In this document: positions 19,474 to 30,410 of the stretch, piece after piece
How positions within the stretch are numbered: the first letter of the stretch is position 1
How the letters are laid out: every line of letters starts with the position of its first letter
DNA from: Prochlorococcus sp. AG-409-J16
GTDB taxonomy: Bacteria > Cyanobacteriota > Cyanobacteriia > PCC-6307 > Cyanobiaceae
Length of the DNA stretch: 64,000 nucleotides
Direction of reading: 5' to 3'
Assembly (NCBI GenBank): GCA_003215655.1
Contig: QCKB01000005.1
Location: forward strand, 62,001 to 126,000
Program-made: the position numbers and the translations under genes
Notes under the pieces: model-generated
Databases searched by the model: none
What the model saw: the letters and a program-made list of their open reading frames with translations, nothing else
What the model was told of the DNA's origin: nothing

Positions 19474-20097
19474 TTAAATCAATCTACCTAAAAGGCTTAA
19501 TGTGCCAGTTGCGATAAATAATGCACCACTGATTTTAGGGATGAAGCTTCCTATTGGTTTTAGTGCAAGAATCCTTGGTATGACCGCAGCAAAACTTCCA
19601 GCAATTAATAGAGGAAGAACTTGCCCTATGCCGAAACAAGTAAGCAATAGGAAAGCTTGAATAGGATTAGGAGTCTGTGAAATCCAACCAAGTAGAACGG
19701 CTAAGACTGGTGTGGTACAAGGTGATGCGGCTAAGCCAAATGCCATTCCAGCCGCTAAAGGTGCTATAGGAGCAGGTACTTTTTGCTGCCAGATCTTTGG
19801 ATCTGGCCCTTCAGGTAGGGGTAGCGTAATGATTCCGAGTAAATTGAGCCCCATAAATAACGTGAGCACTGCGACAATTGTTGGTATCAGGTCGGGAACT
19901 TGACCATAAATGCGGCCGACAAGACTACTTAGGCTTCCTAGAAGAACAAGTGCGCTAACTATGCCACTGCTGAAAGTGATACTGCGGATGAAAGGGTTTT
20001 GGTTGCTTTTAAACCCTGCCAGATAGGCAACTGTTACTGGGAGAAGTGATATTGAACAGGGTCCAAGGCTCGTGAGTAATCCTGCTCCAAACACCAA
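19474..20097 (-). CDS. ccdA: Thiol:disulfide transporter CcdA
   Basis: This polytopic protein moves reducing power across the thylakoid or cytoplasmic membrane to keep apocytochrome c thiols reduced. The two active cysteines are in LTSLGPCS and AASPCTTPV. The first normal start is the TTG at 20097, which begins right at the first span. The same frame is open upstream to beyond 20226 and encodes about 43 residues resembling the usual CcdA N-terminus (LELAISDLARNSENLL), but has no ATG, GTG or TTG. An ATT at 20226-20224, just after the ftsW stop, is a possible true start. Confidence 0.85.
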   Translation of the reverse strand: MVFGAGLLTSLGPCSISLLPVTVAYLAGFKSNQNPFIRSITFSSGIVSALVLLGSLSSLVGRIYGQVPDLIPTIVAVLTLFMGLNLLGIITLPLPEGPDPKIWQQKVPAPIAPLAAGMAFGLAASPCTTPVLAVLLGWISQTPNPIQAFLLLTCFGIGQVLPLLIAGSFAAVIPRILALKPIGSFIPKISGALFIATGTLSLLGRLI

Positions 20098-20228
20098 AAG
20101 GAGAGTAAAAGGACTTGGTTGATTGAGACCATGAACTAATAAGTTCTCGCTGTTGCGAGCTAGATCTGAGATGGCTAGTTCTAGTTGTGGGATGGTCTTT
20201 TGGGTTGAGCCTATTAAATAATAAATAG

Positions 20229-21404
20229 TTAAACCATCTGGGCACGAATTTTTCTTAATGGTCGTTCTTCTATCAAACCAGTTGATTCAAGGGAACAACG
20301 TATTAATAACCCAGCAATAATTAAGCTAGCAATAAGTGAATTCCCGCCATAGCTAACTAAAGGAAAAGGTAAGCCTGTCGTTGGCATAACTCCTGCTGCA
20401 ACAGCAATATTCATTATTGCTTGCCCGACCAATAATGTTATAGAGCCTATGGCTATTAATCTTGATTGGTTGCTTTGGCACCTAAGTGCAACTCTTAAAC
20501 CCATAAAGCCTACAAGCATAAGAAATATAAGAAGCATCATTGAACCAACGAAACCGAATTCTTCTGCAAAAACGGCATAAATGAAATCCGTGCTTTGAAT
20601 TGGCAAATATTGCAGTTTTTGAGTCGATAGACCATACCCTTCTCCAAACCAGCCACCAGAGCCAATTGCCAGAAGGCTTTGCACGAGCTGATATCCATTG
20701 CCTTGAGGGTCTTTCCATGGGTCGATAAAAGAGATCACCCTGAGGCGTTGATATTCATTAAATAATATGCTTGTTGTACCTATTATTCCTCCAGCAAGAG
20801 CTGTCGCAAATAGGCCATTGATTCTTACGCCTGAAGCAAAAGCGATTAGCCAAAGTAAAATACCTATCAACGCAGCAGTGCTTAAATTTGGTTGCTTGAG
20901 TATCATTCCAATTAAGGCAAGGAAAATAACCAACCAGATAAATTTCTGATCATTTGTTATTCTTTTCCAATGTGCAAATAAGTTTGCTGCTTGAAGTAAA
21001 GTAAAGGGCTTTATAAGCTCGGAAGGTTGTATCTGAAGTGGACCAATTATTAGCCAGCGACTTGCTCCATTAACTGTACTTCCAGCAATTAGTGTTAGTC
21101 CAATTAACAAACAGCCTATTAAAAGCCCTGGCCCAGCTAGCTTTAGCCATGTTCTAAGTCTAGTTGATATGGTAAGAAAAAATAGGCTCCAACTTGCAGT
21201 CATCCATAGTAATTGCCTCTTGATGTAGTAAGCACCATCACCCATCTCTCTGCTTGCTACCCACCAGCTAGAGGAGCCAAGAATTAGTAGGCCCGCAAGG
21301 CACCAGAAGCCAACTAATGCAATTAATAATCGCGATTCTGCCGGCCAAAACTCCCATGGCAAAGGCAGAAATCTTTGCCATAAACTATTTTTTAATTTTT
21401 TCAT
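20229..21404 (-). CDS. ftsW: Cell division protein FtsW (SEDS family)
   Basis: This is a polytopic SEDS glycosyltransferase that builds septal peptidoglycan. Signatures are GASRWLIIGPLQIQPSELIK, VQSLLAIGSGGWFGEGYG, FAEEFGFVG and the C-terminal GVMPTTGLPFPLVSYGGNSL. The ATG at 21404 is preceded by GAGAG at proper distance; a TTG at 21476 would add 24 charged residues. FtsW is favoured over RodA by the GYG-LSTQKLQYLP segment and the PTTGLPFPLVSYGG form. Confidence 0.88.
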   Translation of the reverse strand: MKKLKNSLWQRFLPLPWEFWPAESRLLIALVGFWCLAGLLILGSSSWWVASREMGDGAYYIKRQLLWMTASWSLFFLTISTRLRTWLKLAGPGLLIGCLLIGLTLIAGSTVNGASRWLIIGPLQIQPSELIKPFTLLQAANLFAHWKRITNDQKFIWLVIFLALIGMILKQPNLSTAALIGILLWLIAFASGVRINGLFATALAGGIIGTTSILFNEYQRLRVISFIDPWKDPQGNGYQLVQSLLAIGSGGWFGEGYGLSTQKLQYLPIQSTDFIYAVFAEEFGFVGSMMLLIFLMLVGFMGLRVALRCQSNQSRLIAIGSITLLVGQAIMNIAVAAGVMPTTGLPFPLVSYGGNSLIASLIIAGLLIRCSLESTGLIEERPLRKIRAQMV

Positions 21405-21688
21405 CCAACTCTCAACAGACTTATCTCTTTTTTTTATGAGACTGTTTCTGTGAGATGTTGAGTATGTTCTTTTCAATTGTTACTTAGATCTGAGCTCTAC
21501 CTATTCAGCCGTCTACCAGGCAATTTGCCAAGCCTTTAATTCACTAATTAAATTGAGACAAACCTTGGTGAGCTGAAATTACTTTTGCTAAATAGGGCTT
21601 GGATCGAAAGCGGATCTTGTTACTGAGTAGAGGGGAGATACCGGCACATGATAGATTCCGCGGGCCTTTATAAAAGAGCCTCGGGGCT

Positions 21689-22165
21689 TTGCTGGTATCC
21701 CAGTTGATCCAATCTGAAGAGGATCCTCCTAAGGAGGACAACTTTTCATTGGAAAGGCCTAAAGATCTCAGCCCAGCAAACGAGTCTTCTCTGGAAACAT
21801 ATTCGCCAGAGGAAGTAAATATTGCTTCTTCGGACGAATATCTTCATCTTCAGCGGCGCTTAATTCTGACAACTTTGATTCTTGCTGCCTTGGCAGCAAT
21901 AATCTCAGCAATTGTCTTCGATATTCCTACGACAACAAGCCTTCTGGTTGGTTCGTTATCAGGTGTTCTTTATTTGCGGCTTCTAGCTCGCAGTATTGGA
22001 AAACTGGGGAATCTTTCGACAAAGGTGAGCAAATTTCAGCTGTTAGTACCAGTTTTACTAGTACTGGCAACCTCAAGACTGCCCCAGCTTGAGTTGATCC
22101 CAGCATTGTTGGGTTTCTTGCTCTATAAGCCTGCGATGATCATTCAAGTCATTCTCGAGTCTTGA
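21689..22165 (+). CDS. atp1: ATP synthase protein I (Atp1)
   Basis: This protein of about 158 residues opens the ATP synthase operon. The first 55 residues are hydrophilic and acidic. Four hydrophobic stretches then follow (LILTTLILAALAAIISAIV, TTSLLVGSLSGVLYLRLLA, and a paired C-terminal hairpin), the pattern of UncI/Atp1 proteins that help assemble the c-ring. The start is a TTG and is uncertain because the N-terminus of this family is poorly conserved. It lies 87 bases upstream of atpB. Confidence 0.82.
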   Translation: MLVSQLIQSEEDPPKEDNFSLERPKDLSPANESSLETYSPEEVNIASSDEYLHLQRRLILTTLILAALAAIISAIVFDIPTTTSLLVGSLSGVLYLRLLARSIGKLGNLSTKVSKFQLLVPVLLVLATSRLPQLELIPALLGFLLYKPAMIIQVILES

Positions 22166-22252
22166 ACAAGAGGCGACAAATGATCATTTTTTAGCAGGTT
22201 TTCCTGCGTCACTTAATCAGTCGTAAACAACGACACCGAAACTTCTAGCAAG

Positions 22253-22978
22253 ATGGGTCTATTGCCTTTTGTTTTTCCTTTTGCCGAACTAGAGGTCGGT
22301 CAACACCTTTATTGGCAAATTGGAAATATCAGGCTCCATGGTCAGGTTTTTATGACCTCATGGATCGTGATAGGAGCACTTCTTGCTCTGGTGGTTATTG
22401 GCACCAGAAAGATGGAGCGGGACCCAAGAGGTGTTCAGAACCTTTTGGAGTTCCTTTGGGATTACATACGTGATCTGGCCCGTACTCAAATTGGGGAGAA
22501 GGTCTATCGCGATTGGATGCCATTCATTGGAACTCTTTTCTTGTTCATTTTTGTAAGCAATTGGGGTGGAGCTTTGGTCCCATGGAGGCTCATTCGCCTT
22601 CCAAGTGGAGAGCTTGGTGCCCCAACAGCTGACATCAACACCACTGTGGCTTTGGCCCTTCTCGTCTCTCTTTCTTATTTTTATGCTGGATTAAGTAATA
22701 AGGGATTGCGTTACTTCGAGTATTACGTCCATCCGACGCCGATAATGCTCCCTTTCAAAATCGTTGAGGATTTCACAAAGCCCTTATCACTATCCTTCCG
22801 TTTGTTTGGAAACATCCTTGCAGATGAATTAGTGGTAGCTGTACTTGTGTTTTTAGTCCCATTGGTTTTACCTGTCCCAGTAATGTTTCTTGGATTGTTT
22901 ACCAGTGCAATTCAAGCTTTGATCTTCGCCACACTTGCCGCCTATTACATAGGTGAAGCTGTCGAAGAGCATCATTGA
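22253..22978 (+). CDS. atpB: ATP synthase F0 subunit a
   Basis: This 241-residue polytopic subunit forms the proton half-channels. The essential arginine is in [18 protein letters not shown], and the final helix has [28 protein letters not shown], as in cyanobacterial and plastid subunit a. It is the second gene of the operon and precedes subunit c by 166 bases, a gap large enough for RNA processing or regulatory structure, though no clear element was recognised. Confidence 0.95.
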   Translation: MGLLPFVFPFAELEVGQHLYWQIGNIRLHGQVFMTSWIVIGALLALVVIGTRKMERDPRGVQNLLEFLWDYIRDLARTQIGEKVYRDWMPFIGTLFLFIFVSNWGGALVPWRLIRLPSGELGAPTADINTTVALALLVSLSYFYAGLSNKGLRYFEYYVHPTPIMLPFKIVEDFTKPLSLSFRLFGNILADELVVAVLVFLVPLVLPVPVMFLGLFTSAIQALIFATLAAYYIGEAVEEHH

Positions 22979-22988
22979 TCAAATGTGA

Positions 22989-23393
<405 letters not shown>

Positions 23394-23552
23394 CCATCCT
23401 TAAAGAGAAGTGGTGTGGACAGATCAATCTGACTAGGTCATGGATAGAACCCTTGATCTAGTTAGAAATTTGTTCAAATCCAATTTAAGAATGCTTTCTT
23501 TTTGCTCTTTAGCCGTTTCACGGCTTGCCTCCATCTCCTCGAACCCTGTCAC

Positions 23553-24014
23553 ATGACCAGCTTGCTTCTGTTCGGTGCTACTGAGGGAGGTCTGTTTGAC
23601 TTCGATGCCACCTTGCCGCTTATGGCGGTTCAGGTAGTTCTCCTCACGTTCATCCTTAATGCTCTTTTCTTCAAGCCTGTAGGACGGGTTGTTGAAGAAA
23701 GAGAGGGTTTTGTTACTACTAGTCGAGCTGAAGCCAAGCAAAAGCTTGCTCAGGTTGAGAAGCTTGAGGCGGATTTAAGAGATCAGTTAGCCACAGCTCG
23801 CCAGGCAGCTCAAAAGCTTATAAATGAAGCTGAGCAAGATTCTGACAAGCTTTATAGAGAAGCTTTAGCATTAGCAAATGCTGAAGCAAATACCTCTAGA
23901 GAGGAGGCTCGTCGTGAGATCGACTCTCAAAGAGATGCGGCCCTAAATCAACTCAAATCGGATGCTGACAAGCTTGGCGATTTGATCGTAGAACGTTTGC
24001 TGGCAGCCAAATGA
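23553..24014 (+). CDS. atpF2: ATP synthase F0 subunit b' (second stator subunit)
   Basis: This 153-residue protein has an N-terminal membrane helix ([18 protein letters not shown]) then a long charged helix ([18 protein letters not shown] onward), the subunit b' form found in phototrophs that carry two unequal b subunits. The start is taken at the ATG at 23553 ([13 protein letters not shown]); an upstream frame start at 23502 is atypical. It overlaps atpF by ATGA. Confidence 0.93.
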   Translation: MTSLLLFGATEGGLFDFDATLPLMAVQVVLLTFILNALFFKPVGRVVEEREGFVTTSRAEAKQKLAQVEKLEADLRDQLATARQAAQKLINEAEQDSDKLYREALALANAEANTSREEARREIDSQRDAALNQLKSDADKLGDLIVERLLAAK

Positions 24015-24526
24015 ATTATTCATCGATTTTTTTCGCCAGTGGATTTGGTCTCAATTTCAATCTTTTTGAGACAAATATCATTAACTTGGCGGTAGTTATT
24101 TTTGGTCTTTATAAGTTCCTTCCTAATTTTTTAGGGAGCATGCTTGAACGGCGACGCTCTGTGATTCTTTCAGATTTAAAAGATGCAGAGGAGCGCTTGG
24201 ATACTGCCAATTTGGCTTTAATCGAGGCCAAAAAAGAATTAGCAGCAGCTGAAAAGAAAGCTAAACAAATTCGAACAGATTGCAAAGCAAGAGCAGAGGC
24301 TATTCGCTTAGAGACCGAGAAGCGCACCGTCGAAGAGATGGCTCGAATTAAGCAGGGTGCTGCTTCTGATCTAAATGCTGAAGCAGCAAGAGTAAGTTCC
24401 CAACTACGTCAAGAAGCTGCTCGCCTTGCGATTGAGAAAGCTTTGGGAGCACTTCCAAAAAAGCTAGATCAAAAGGCTCAAGAGAACTTTGTGAGTCAGT
24501 CCATTAAAAATCTGGGGGATGTCTGA
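24011..24526 (+). CDS. atpF: ATP synthase F0 subunit b
   Basis: This 171-residue stator subunit has an N-terminal span ([19 protein letters not shown]) followed by a long alanine- and charge-rich coiled coil ([18 protein letters not shown]). It overlaps the b' gene by ATGA and the delta gene by TGATG, so three peripheral-stalk genes are translationally coupled. The length and composition match cyanobacterial subunit b. Confidence 0.95.
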   Translation: MNYSSIFFASGFGLNFNLFETNIINLAVVIFGLYKFLPNFLGSMLERRRSVILSDLKDAEERLDTANLALIEAKKELAAAEKKAKQIRTDCKARAEAIRLETEKRTVEEMARIKQGAASDLNAEAARVSSQLRQEAARLAIEKALGALPKKLDQKAQENFVSQSIKNLGDV

Positions 24527-25074
24527 TGCCACTTTTAAACACCATCACAACCCCATATGCTGAAGCTTTTTTGCAAGTTGCTTCCAATAAGAAAGAAGTA
24601 GATCAAGTTGTTTCCCAAGCGAAAGAAATCCTTGATTTATGGAATAACTGCCCTGAGTTGGGCCAAGCAATGGCTTCGCCTGTTCTGGAAGTTGAATCTA
24701 AGAAGGCAGCCATAGAAAAGCTTTTTTCCAAAAAGGTCACTCCCTCTTTTTTGAATTTGCTGAAACTTTTGGCAGATCGTCAACGTATAGGGCTTTTAAA
24801 TGCAGTTTTAGAGCGCATGCTCGAGCTTTATCGTGAACAACGGAATATTGCTCTTGCAACTGTAACCTCAGCTTCTGAGCTTTCTGATGATCAAAAGAAT
24901 GATCTTTTGAAGAAAGTAAAATCAGTTGCTGGTACGGACAATCTAGAAATTGATCTAAAAATTGATCCTTCTTTGATCGGCGGATTTGTCGTCAGCGTGG
25001 GTTCAAAGGTTATTGATGCCAGCCTTGCTGGCCAAGTTCGCAGACTTGGACTTGCACTGGCCAAGGTCACTTAG
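24526..25074 (+). CDS. atpH: ATP synthase F1 subunit delta
   Basis: This 182-residue subunit joins the peripheral stalk to the top of F1. The family signature is visible in the N-terminal ITTPYAEAFLQVASNKKEVDQ and the C-terminal IDPSLIGGFVVSVGSKVIDASL. It starts within the last codon of atpF (TGATG) and is followed by atpA after 70 bases. Confidence 0.95.
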   Translation: MPLLNTITTPYAEAFLQVASNKKEVDQVVSQAKEILDLWNNCPELGQAMASPVLEVESKKAAIEKLFSKKVTPSFLNLLKLLADRQRIGLLNAVLERMLELYREQRNIALATVTSASELSDDQKNDLLKKVKSVAGTDNLEIDLKIDPSLIGGFVVSVGSKVIDASLAGQVRRLGLALAKVT

Positions 25075-25078
25075 CTAG

Positions 25079-26662
<1,584 letters not shown>

Positions 26663-26692
26663 TTCTTAAGGTTATTTCGGAGCAACTTATCA

Positions 26693-27643
26693 ATGGCAAA
26701 CCTTAAGGACATAAGAGACAGAATTGTTTCTGTCAAAAACACCAGAAAAATCACTGAAGCAATGCGACTTGTCGCAGCGGCCAAGGTGCGTAGGGCCCAA
26801 GAACAGGTCCTTCGGAGTAGACCCTTTGCAGATCGCTTAGCAAGAGTATTGGAGAACATTCAATCACGTATTAGCTTTGAGATGGCTGATGCTCCATTGC
26901 TTAAGAGTAGAGATGTAGGCACAATCACAATTGTTGCGATTACAGGAGATCGCGGCCTTTGTGGTGGTTATAACTCCAATATCATTAAACGTACCGAGCA
27001 GCGTTACTCTGAATTAAAGGCTCAGGGTTATAACTTAGACCTTGTTTTGATTGGTCGTAAAGCTATAGGTTATTTCCAGAATCGAGCAAGTCAGTACACT
27101 ATTCGAGCAACTTTTGCTGAGTTAGAACAAGTCCCAACTGCTGATGATGCTGAGTCAATTACCACTGAGGTATTAGCTGAGTTCCTTTCTCAGAGCACTG
27201 ATCGTGTCGAAGTCATCTATACCAAGTTTATAAACCTTGTTAGCTGTAATCCAGTTGTACAAACATTACTCCCTTTAGATCCTCAGGGTATAGCAGAGCC
27301 AGAAGATGAGATCTTTAGATTGACTACCAAAGATAGTCGTTTAACTATTGAAAAAGGTGCTGCCCCTGCAAATGAGCAACCTAAGTTGCCTTCTGACATT
27401 GTATTTGAACAAAGTCCAGAACAGCTCTTGAATGCTTTATTGCCTCTTTACTTGCAAAATCAATTATTGCGAGCTCTTCAAGAGTCTGCTGCTTCTGAGT
27501 TGGCTAGTCGTATGACGGCTATGAACAACGCTAGTGATAATGCTAAGGAGCTTGCTAAGACACTTACACTTGATTACAACAAGGCCCGTCAAGCTGCGAT
27601 TACACAGGAAATACTTGAAGTTGTTGGCGGTGCTTGCTCTTAA
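26693..27643 (+). CDS. atpG: ATP synthase F1 subunit gamma
   Basis: This 316-residue central shaft subunit starts [24 protein letters not shown] and ends with [15 protein letters not shown], both canonical. A cyanobacterial insert is present around residues 190-240 ([16 protein letters not shown] and the acidic stretch after it). It has no paired cysteines of the plant redox switch. It is the last gene of the operon; no clear terminator was found in the 150 AT-rich bases that follow. Confidence 0.96.
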   Translation: MANLKDIRDRIVSVKNTRKITEAMRLVAAAKVRRAQEQVLRSRPFADRLARVLENIQSRISFEMADAPLLKSRDVGTITIVAITGDRGLCGGYNSNIIKRTEQRYSELKAQGYNLDLVLIGRKAIGYFQNRASQYTIRATFAELEQVPTADDAESITTEVLAEFLSQSTDRVEVIYTKFINLVSCNPVVQTLLPLDPQGIAEPEDEIFRLTTKDSRLTIEKGAAPANEQPKLPSDIVFEQSPEQLLNALLPLYLQNQLLRALQESAASELASRMTAMNNASDNAKELAKTLTLDYNKARQAAITQEILEVVGGACS

Positions 27644-27795
27644 ATTTCAGGATTGAGAAAAGTCTTTCTAAAGCTTTGTCTTAAGTTTTTTCTTTAGGTA
27701 AATCTAATATGATTTTATGTAGATTTAAGTTTCTCTAGTAAAGAGAATTCTATTTAGAATAAGAAATTAACTAGTGCAGGGAAGATGTTTTGAGG

Positions 27796-27999
27796 ATGCT
27801 TCAATTGGAGTTTGATTGGCCTGTTCACGTGAAGTTGCCATATTTGAGGCAATGGGTAATTGAGAAAATCAGAGAATCAGGAGAGCCATTGCGATGGGCT
27901 ATTACATTTGTAGGCCCCGTTTCATTAGAGACTGGTGTTCGCTTGATAAGGGTTGAGGCAGTCGTAATTAATTCCCCGACATCATTAATGAAATCTTGA
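27796..27999 (+). CDS. Small conserved protein before DUF3326 gene
   Basis: This 67-residue protein starts MLQLEFDWPVHVKLPYLRQWV; a TTG two codons upstream is an alternative. Its pattern of short beta and helix segments (LRWAITFVGPVSLETGVRLIRVEAVVI) suggests one small domain. Its stop TGA overlaps the next gene's ATG (TGATG), so it should be made together with the DUF3326 protein. No family could be named. Confidence 0.7.
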   Translation: MLQLEFDWPVHVKLPYLRQWVIEKIRESGEPLRWAITFVGPVSLETGVRLIRVEAVVINSPTSLMKS

Positions 28000-29147
28000 T
28001 GGAGGACTTCTACTTTCCTAGTCCATGCAGTTCTCTTGGCGTCGGTTCTCCACTGCCTACTTTAATGGTTGTTCCATCAGGGATAGGTTGTTCAGTAGGT
28101 GGTTTTGCTGGAGATGCAATTCCATCTGCGAGGTTGCTTGCAGCTGCCAGTGGATGTTTAGTTACTCATCCCAATGTGATGAATGGTGCAATGCTTTACT
28201 GGAGCGATCCTAGAATTCATTATGTAGAGGGTTATGGTTTGGATCGATTTGCGACTGGAGAAATTGCTTTAAGGCCAGTTCGCCAACAAAAGATTGGATT
28301 ACTTGTGGATAGTGGTATAGAACTTGAATTAAGGGAAAGACAATTACAGGTAGCCGATGCATGTAAAGCCACACTTGGTTTGAATTTAGGACCAGTTGTC
28401 ATTACAGAACTCCCTCTATCAATTCAAATTTGTCCAGGAGAGAGCGGGACTAGCTGGGGCGAGGTGGGTCAGTTGAATGAGCTGCTTCGGGCGGGAAAAC
28501 TATTGCAAGAGTCTGGAGCTACGGCAATAGCAGTTGTAACTCGTTTTCCTGAAACCTCTGAAAGAGATGTCGTTAATGCTTATCGTCATGGGAATGGAGT
28601 TGACCCTTTGGCTGGTGCGGAAGCGGTCATAAGTCATCTTTTAGTACGCCATTTAGGTATCCCTTGTGCTCATGCTCCTGCGTTACCTATGCTTTCGTTT
28701 GATTCTCAACTCGATCCTAGAGCGGCTGCAGAGGAGTTAGGTCATACATTTTTGCCTTGCGTATTGGTTGGTTTAAGTCGTGCACCCGATCTAGTGAAAT
28801 TATCTAATTGCGAAAACGAAAAAAACCCCTATGGACTTCTACGAACAGAACAACTCGGAGCTGTGGTAGCCCCGGACGGAGCGTTAGGCAATGAAGCAGT
28901 GTTAGCTTGTTTAGAGAGAGGTTTGCCTCTCATTGCTGTTACTAATCAAGGTATTTTAAATGTGAACTTAGAGTCTTTGGGTATTTGTCAAGGTCAGCAA
29001 GATCTTTCGAATCTTACTATTTTAAAAGCTTCTAATTATGTAGAAGCTGCTGGTTGGCTTATGCTTATAAGAGAAGGAATTGCTGTCGAATCATTGCAGC
29101 GCCCTATTTGTGGAGTAGGTCGTTCTCTAAATGCGCAAAATGAATAA
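27999..29147 (+). CDS. DUF3326 family protein
   Basis: This 382-residue protein matches the DUF3326 family found in cyanobacteria and plants: LMVVPSGIGCSVGGFAGDAIPSAR near the start, THPNVMNGAMLYW, and a C-terminal GAVVAPDGALGNEAVLA. The glycine-rich N-terminal motif looks like a ligand or cofactor site, but the activity is not established. It is coupled to the upstream small gene and converges on ald. Confidence 0.85.
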   Translation: MEDFYFPSPCSSLGVGSPLPTLMVVPSGIGCSVGGFAGDAIPSARLLAAASGCLVTHPNVMNGAMLYWSDPRIHYVEGYGLDRFATGEIALRPVRQQKIGLLVDSGIELELRERQLQVADACKATLGLNLGPVVITELPLSIQICPGESGTSWGEVGQLNELLRAGKLLQESGATAIAVVTRFPETSERDVVNAYRHGNGVDPLAGAEAVISHLLVRHLGIPCAHAPALPMLSFDSQLDPRAAAEELGHTFLPCVLVGLSRAPDLVKLSNCENEKNPYGLLRTEQLGAVVAPDGALGNEAVLACLERGLPLIAVTNQGILNVNLESLGICQGQQDLSNLTILKASNYVEAAGWLMLIREGIAVESLQRPICGVGRSLNAQNE

Positions 29148-29206
29148 TGGATGGATTCTTATTTCTTAGAAAAATATTAGATCTTTGCAATTCTAGATCT
29201 CGATCT

Positions 29207-30319
29207 TCATCTTAAGCAGGCCATAGGGTGGCGTGGTGGAACATCTAAGGATTTTGCGACACCTGGGTGACAAACGTCACCATTAATGGTGTTAAGGCCT
29301 GAAAGCAGTTCCGGACGTTCTGTTACGGCTCCTTCTAAGCCGCGTCCAGCGATTGCAATTATATAGGGCAATGTAACACTGACAAGTGCTTCAGTAGAGG
29401 TAAAGGGCACTGCACCAGGCATATTGCCTACAGCGTAGTGCTGTACACCATTTATTGTCACAGTAGGGTTGGTGTGTGTTGTTTCTACACTGGTTTCAAC
29501 ACAACCACCTTGGTCAATTGCGACATCAACTATTACTGAATTAGGCTTCATCTGCATTACCATTTCTTTGTCGACCAAGGTAGGAGTACGACTGCCAGGT
29601 GTTAGAACAGCACCAATTAAAAGGTCTGCTGTAGGGATTAGTCTTTCCAGTAACCCACGGCTGCTGACTACGCTCATAAGCCTTCCGCGTCTATCTGCTT
29701 CTAGATCTCTTAGCCGTTCAGGTGATCGATCTAACAGCATTACTTCAGCATCCATTGCTGCGGCAAGTCTTGCTGCATTCCATCCGACAGTACCAGCTCC
29801 TAGTACTACAACCCTTGCTGGTCTGACACCAGTACACCCCCCTATAAGTACTCCGCTGCCACCATGTGGCCGCTCAAGTAAATGAGCACCAACTTGTGCA
29901 GCAAGACGCCCTGCTATTTCACTCATTGGAGCGAGGAGAGGAAGGCTGCCATTTTCCAGTTGCACAGTTTCGTAGCCAATTCCTGTTGCTTCTGCGTCTA
30001 GAAGTGCTTTGCCTACTTTTGGGTAAGCAGCGAGGTGAAGGTAGGTGAATAGCAGCATGTCACTTCGCAGAAATTTGAACTCCTTCTCTTGAGGTTCTTT
30101 CACTTTCACCACAAGATGTGCTGCCCATGCATCTTCACAGGAGACTATTTTGCCCCCCGCCTTTGCAAAAGCTGAGTCTGGGATTCCTGCTCCTGTACCA
30201 GCCCCAGATTGAATCCTTACCTCAAGGCCTTGTGTTACAAGTTCTTTGACTCCATCAGGAGTAAGAGCAACTCGTAGTTCATCGACCTTTATTTCTGTTG
30301 GGACGCCAATGCTAGCCAT
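29207..30319 (-). CDS. ald: Alanine dehydrogenase Ald
   Basis: This NAD-dependent enzyme interconverts alanine with pyruvate and ammonia. The N-terminal domain has GVPTEIKVDELRVALTPDG and KVKEPQEKEF; the NAD site is VVLGAGTVGWNAARLAAAMDAEV; the C-terminal part has VDVAIDQGGCVETS and GNMPGAVPFTST. The ATG at 30319 gives the typical N-terminus; an ATG at 30346 adds nine residues. It is transcribed from the same strand as nadE, 64-91 bases downstream of where nadE ends its own gene order, but probably has its own promoter. Confidence 0.93.
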   Translation of the reverse strand: MASIGVPTEIKVDELRVALTPDGVKELVTQGLEVRIQSGAGTGAGIPDSAFAKAGGKIVSCEDAWAAHLVVKVKEPQEKEFKFLRSDMLLFTYLHLAAYPKVGKALLDAEATGIGYETVQLENGSLPLLAPMSEIAGRLAAQVGAHLLERPHGGSGVLIGGCTGVRPARVVVLGAGTVGWNAARLAAAMDAEVMLLDRSPERLRDLEADRRGRLMSVVSSRGLLERLIPTADLLIGAVLTPGSRTPTLVDKEMVMQMKPNSVIVDVAIDQGGCVETSVETTHTNPTVTINGVQHYAVGNMPGAVPFTSTEALVSVTLPYIIAIAGRGLEGAVTERPELLSGLNTINGDVCHPGVAKSLDVPPRHPMACLR

Positions 30320-30410
30320 CGGGGTCGAAAGAACGGAGTTGACCATGGAGCTAATTATCTTTCATTAGGATGGCTACCTAACAAGACTCTTGCCAGGATT
30401 TTTGTTTTGA

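Noticed and set aside
20009-20245. Minus-strand ORF of 78 residues across the ftsW-ccdA junction
   Set aside because: It is out of frame with CcdA and has a composition typical of a shadow; the CcdA frame itself explains the conserved sequence.
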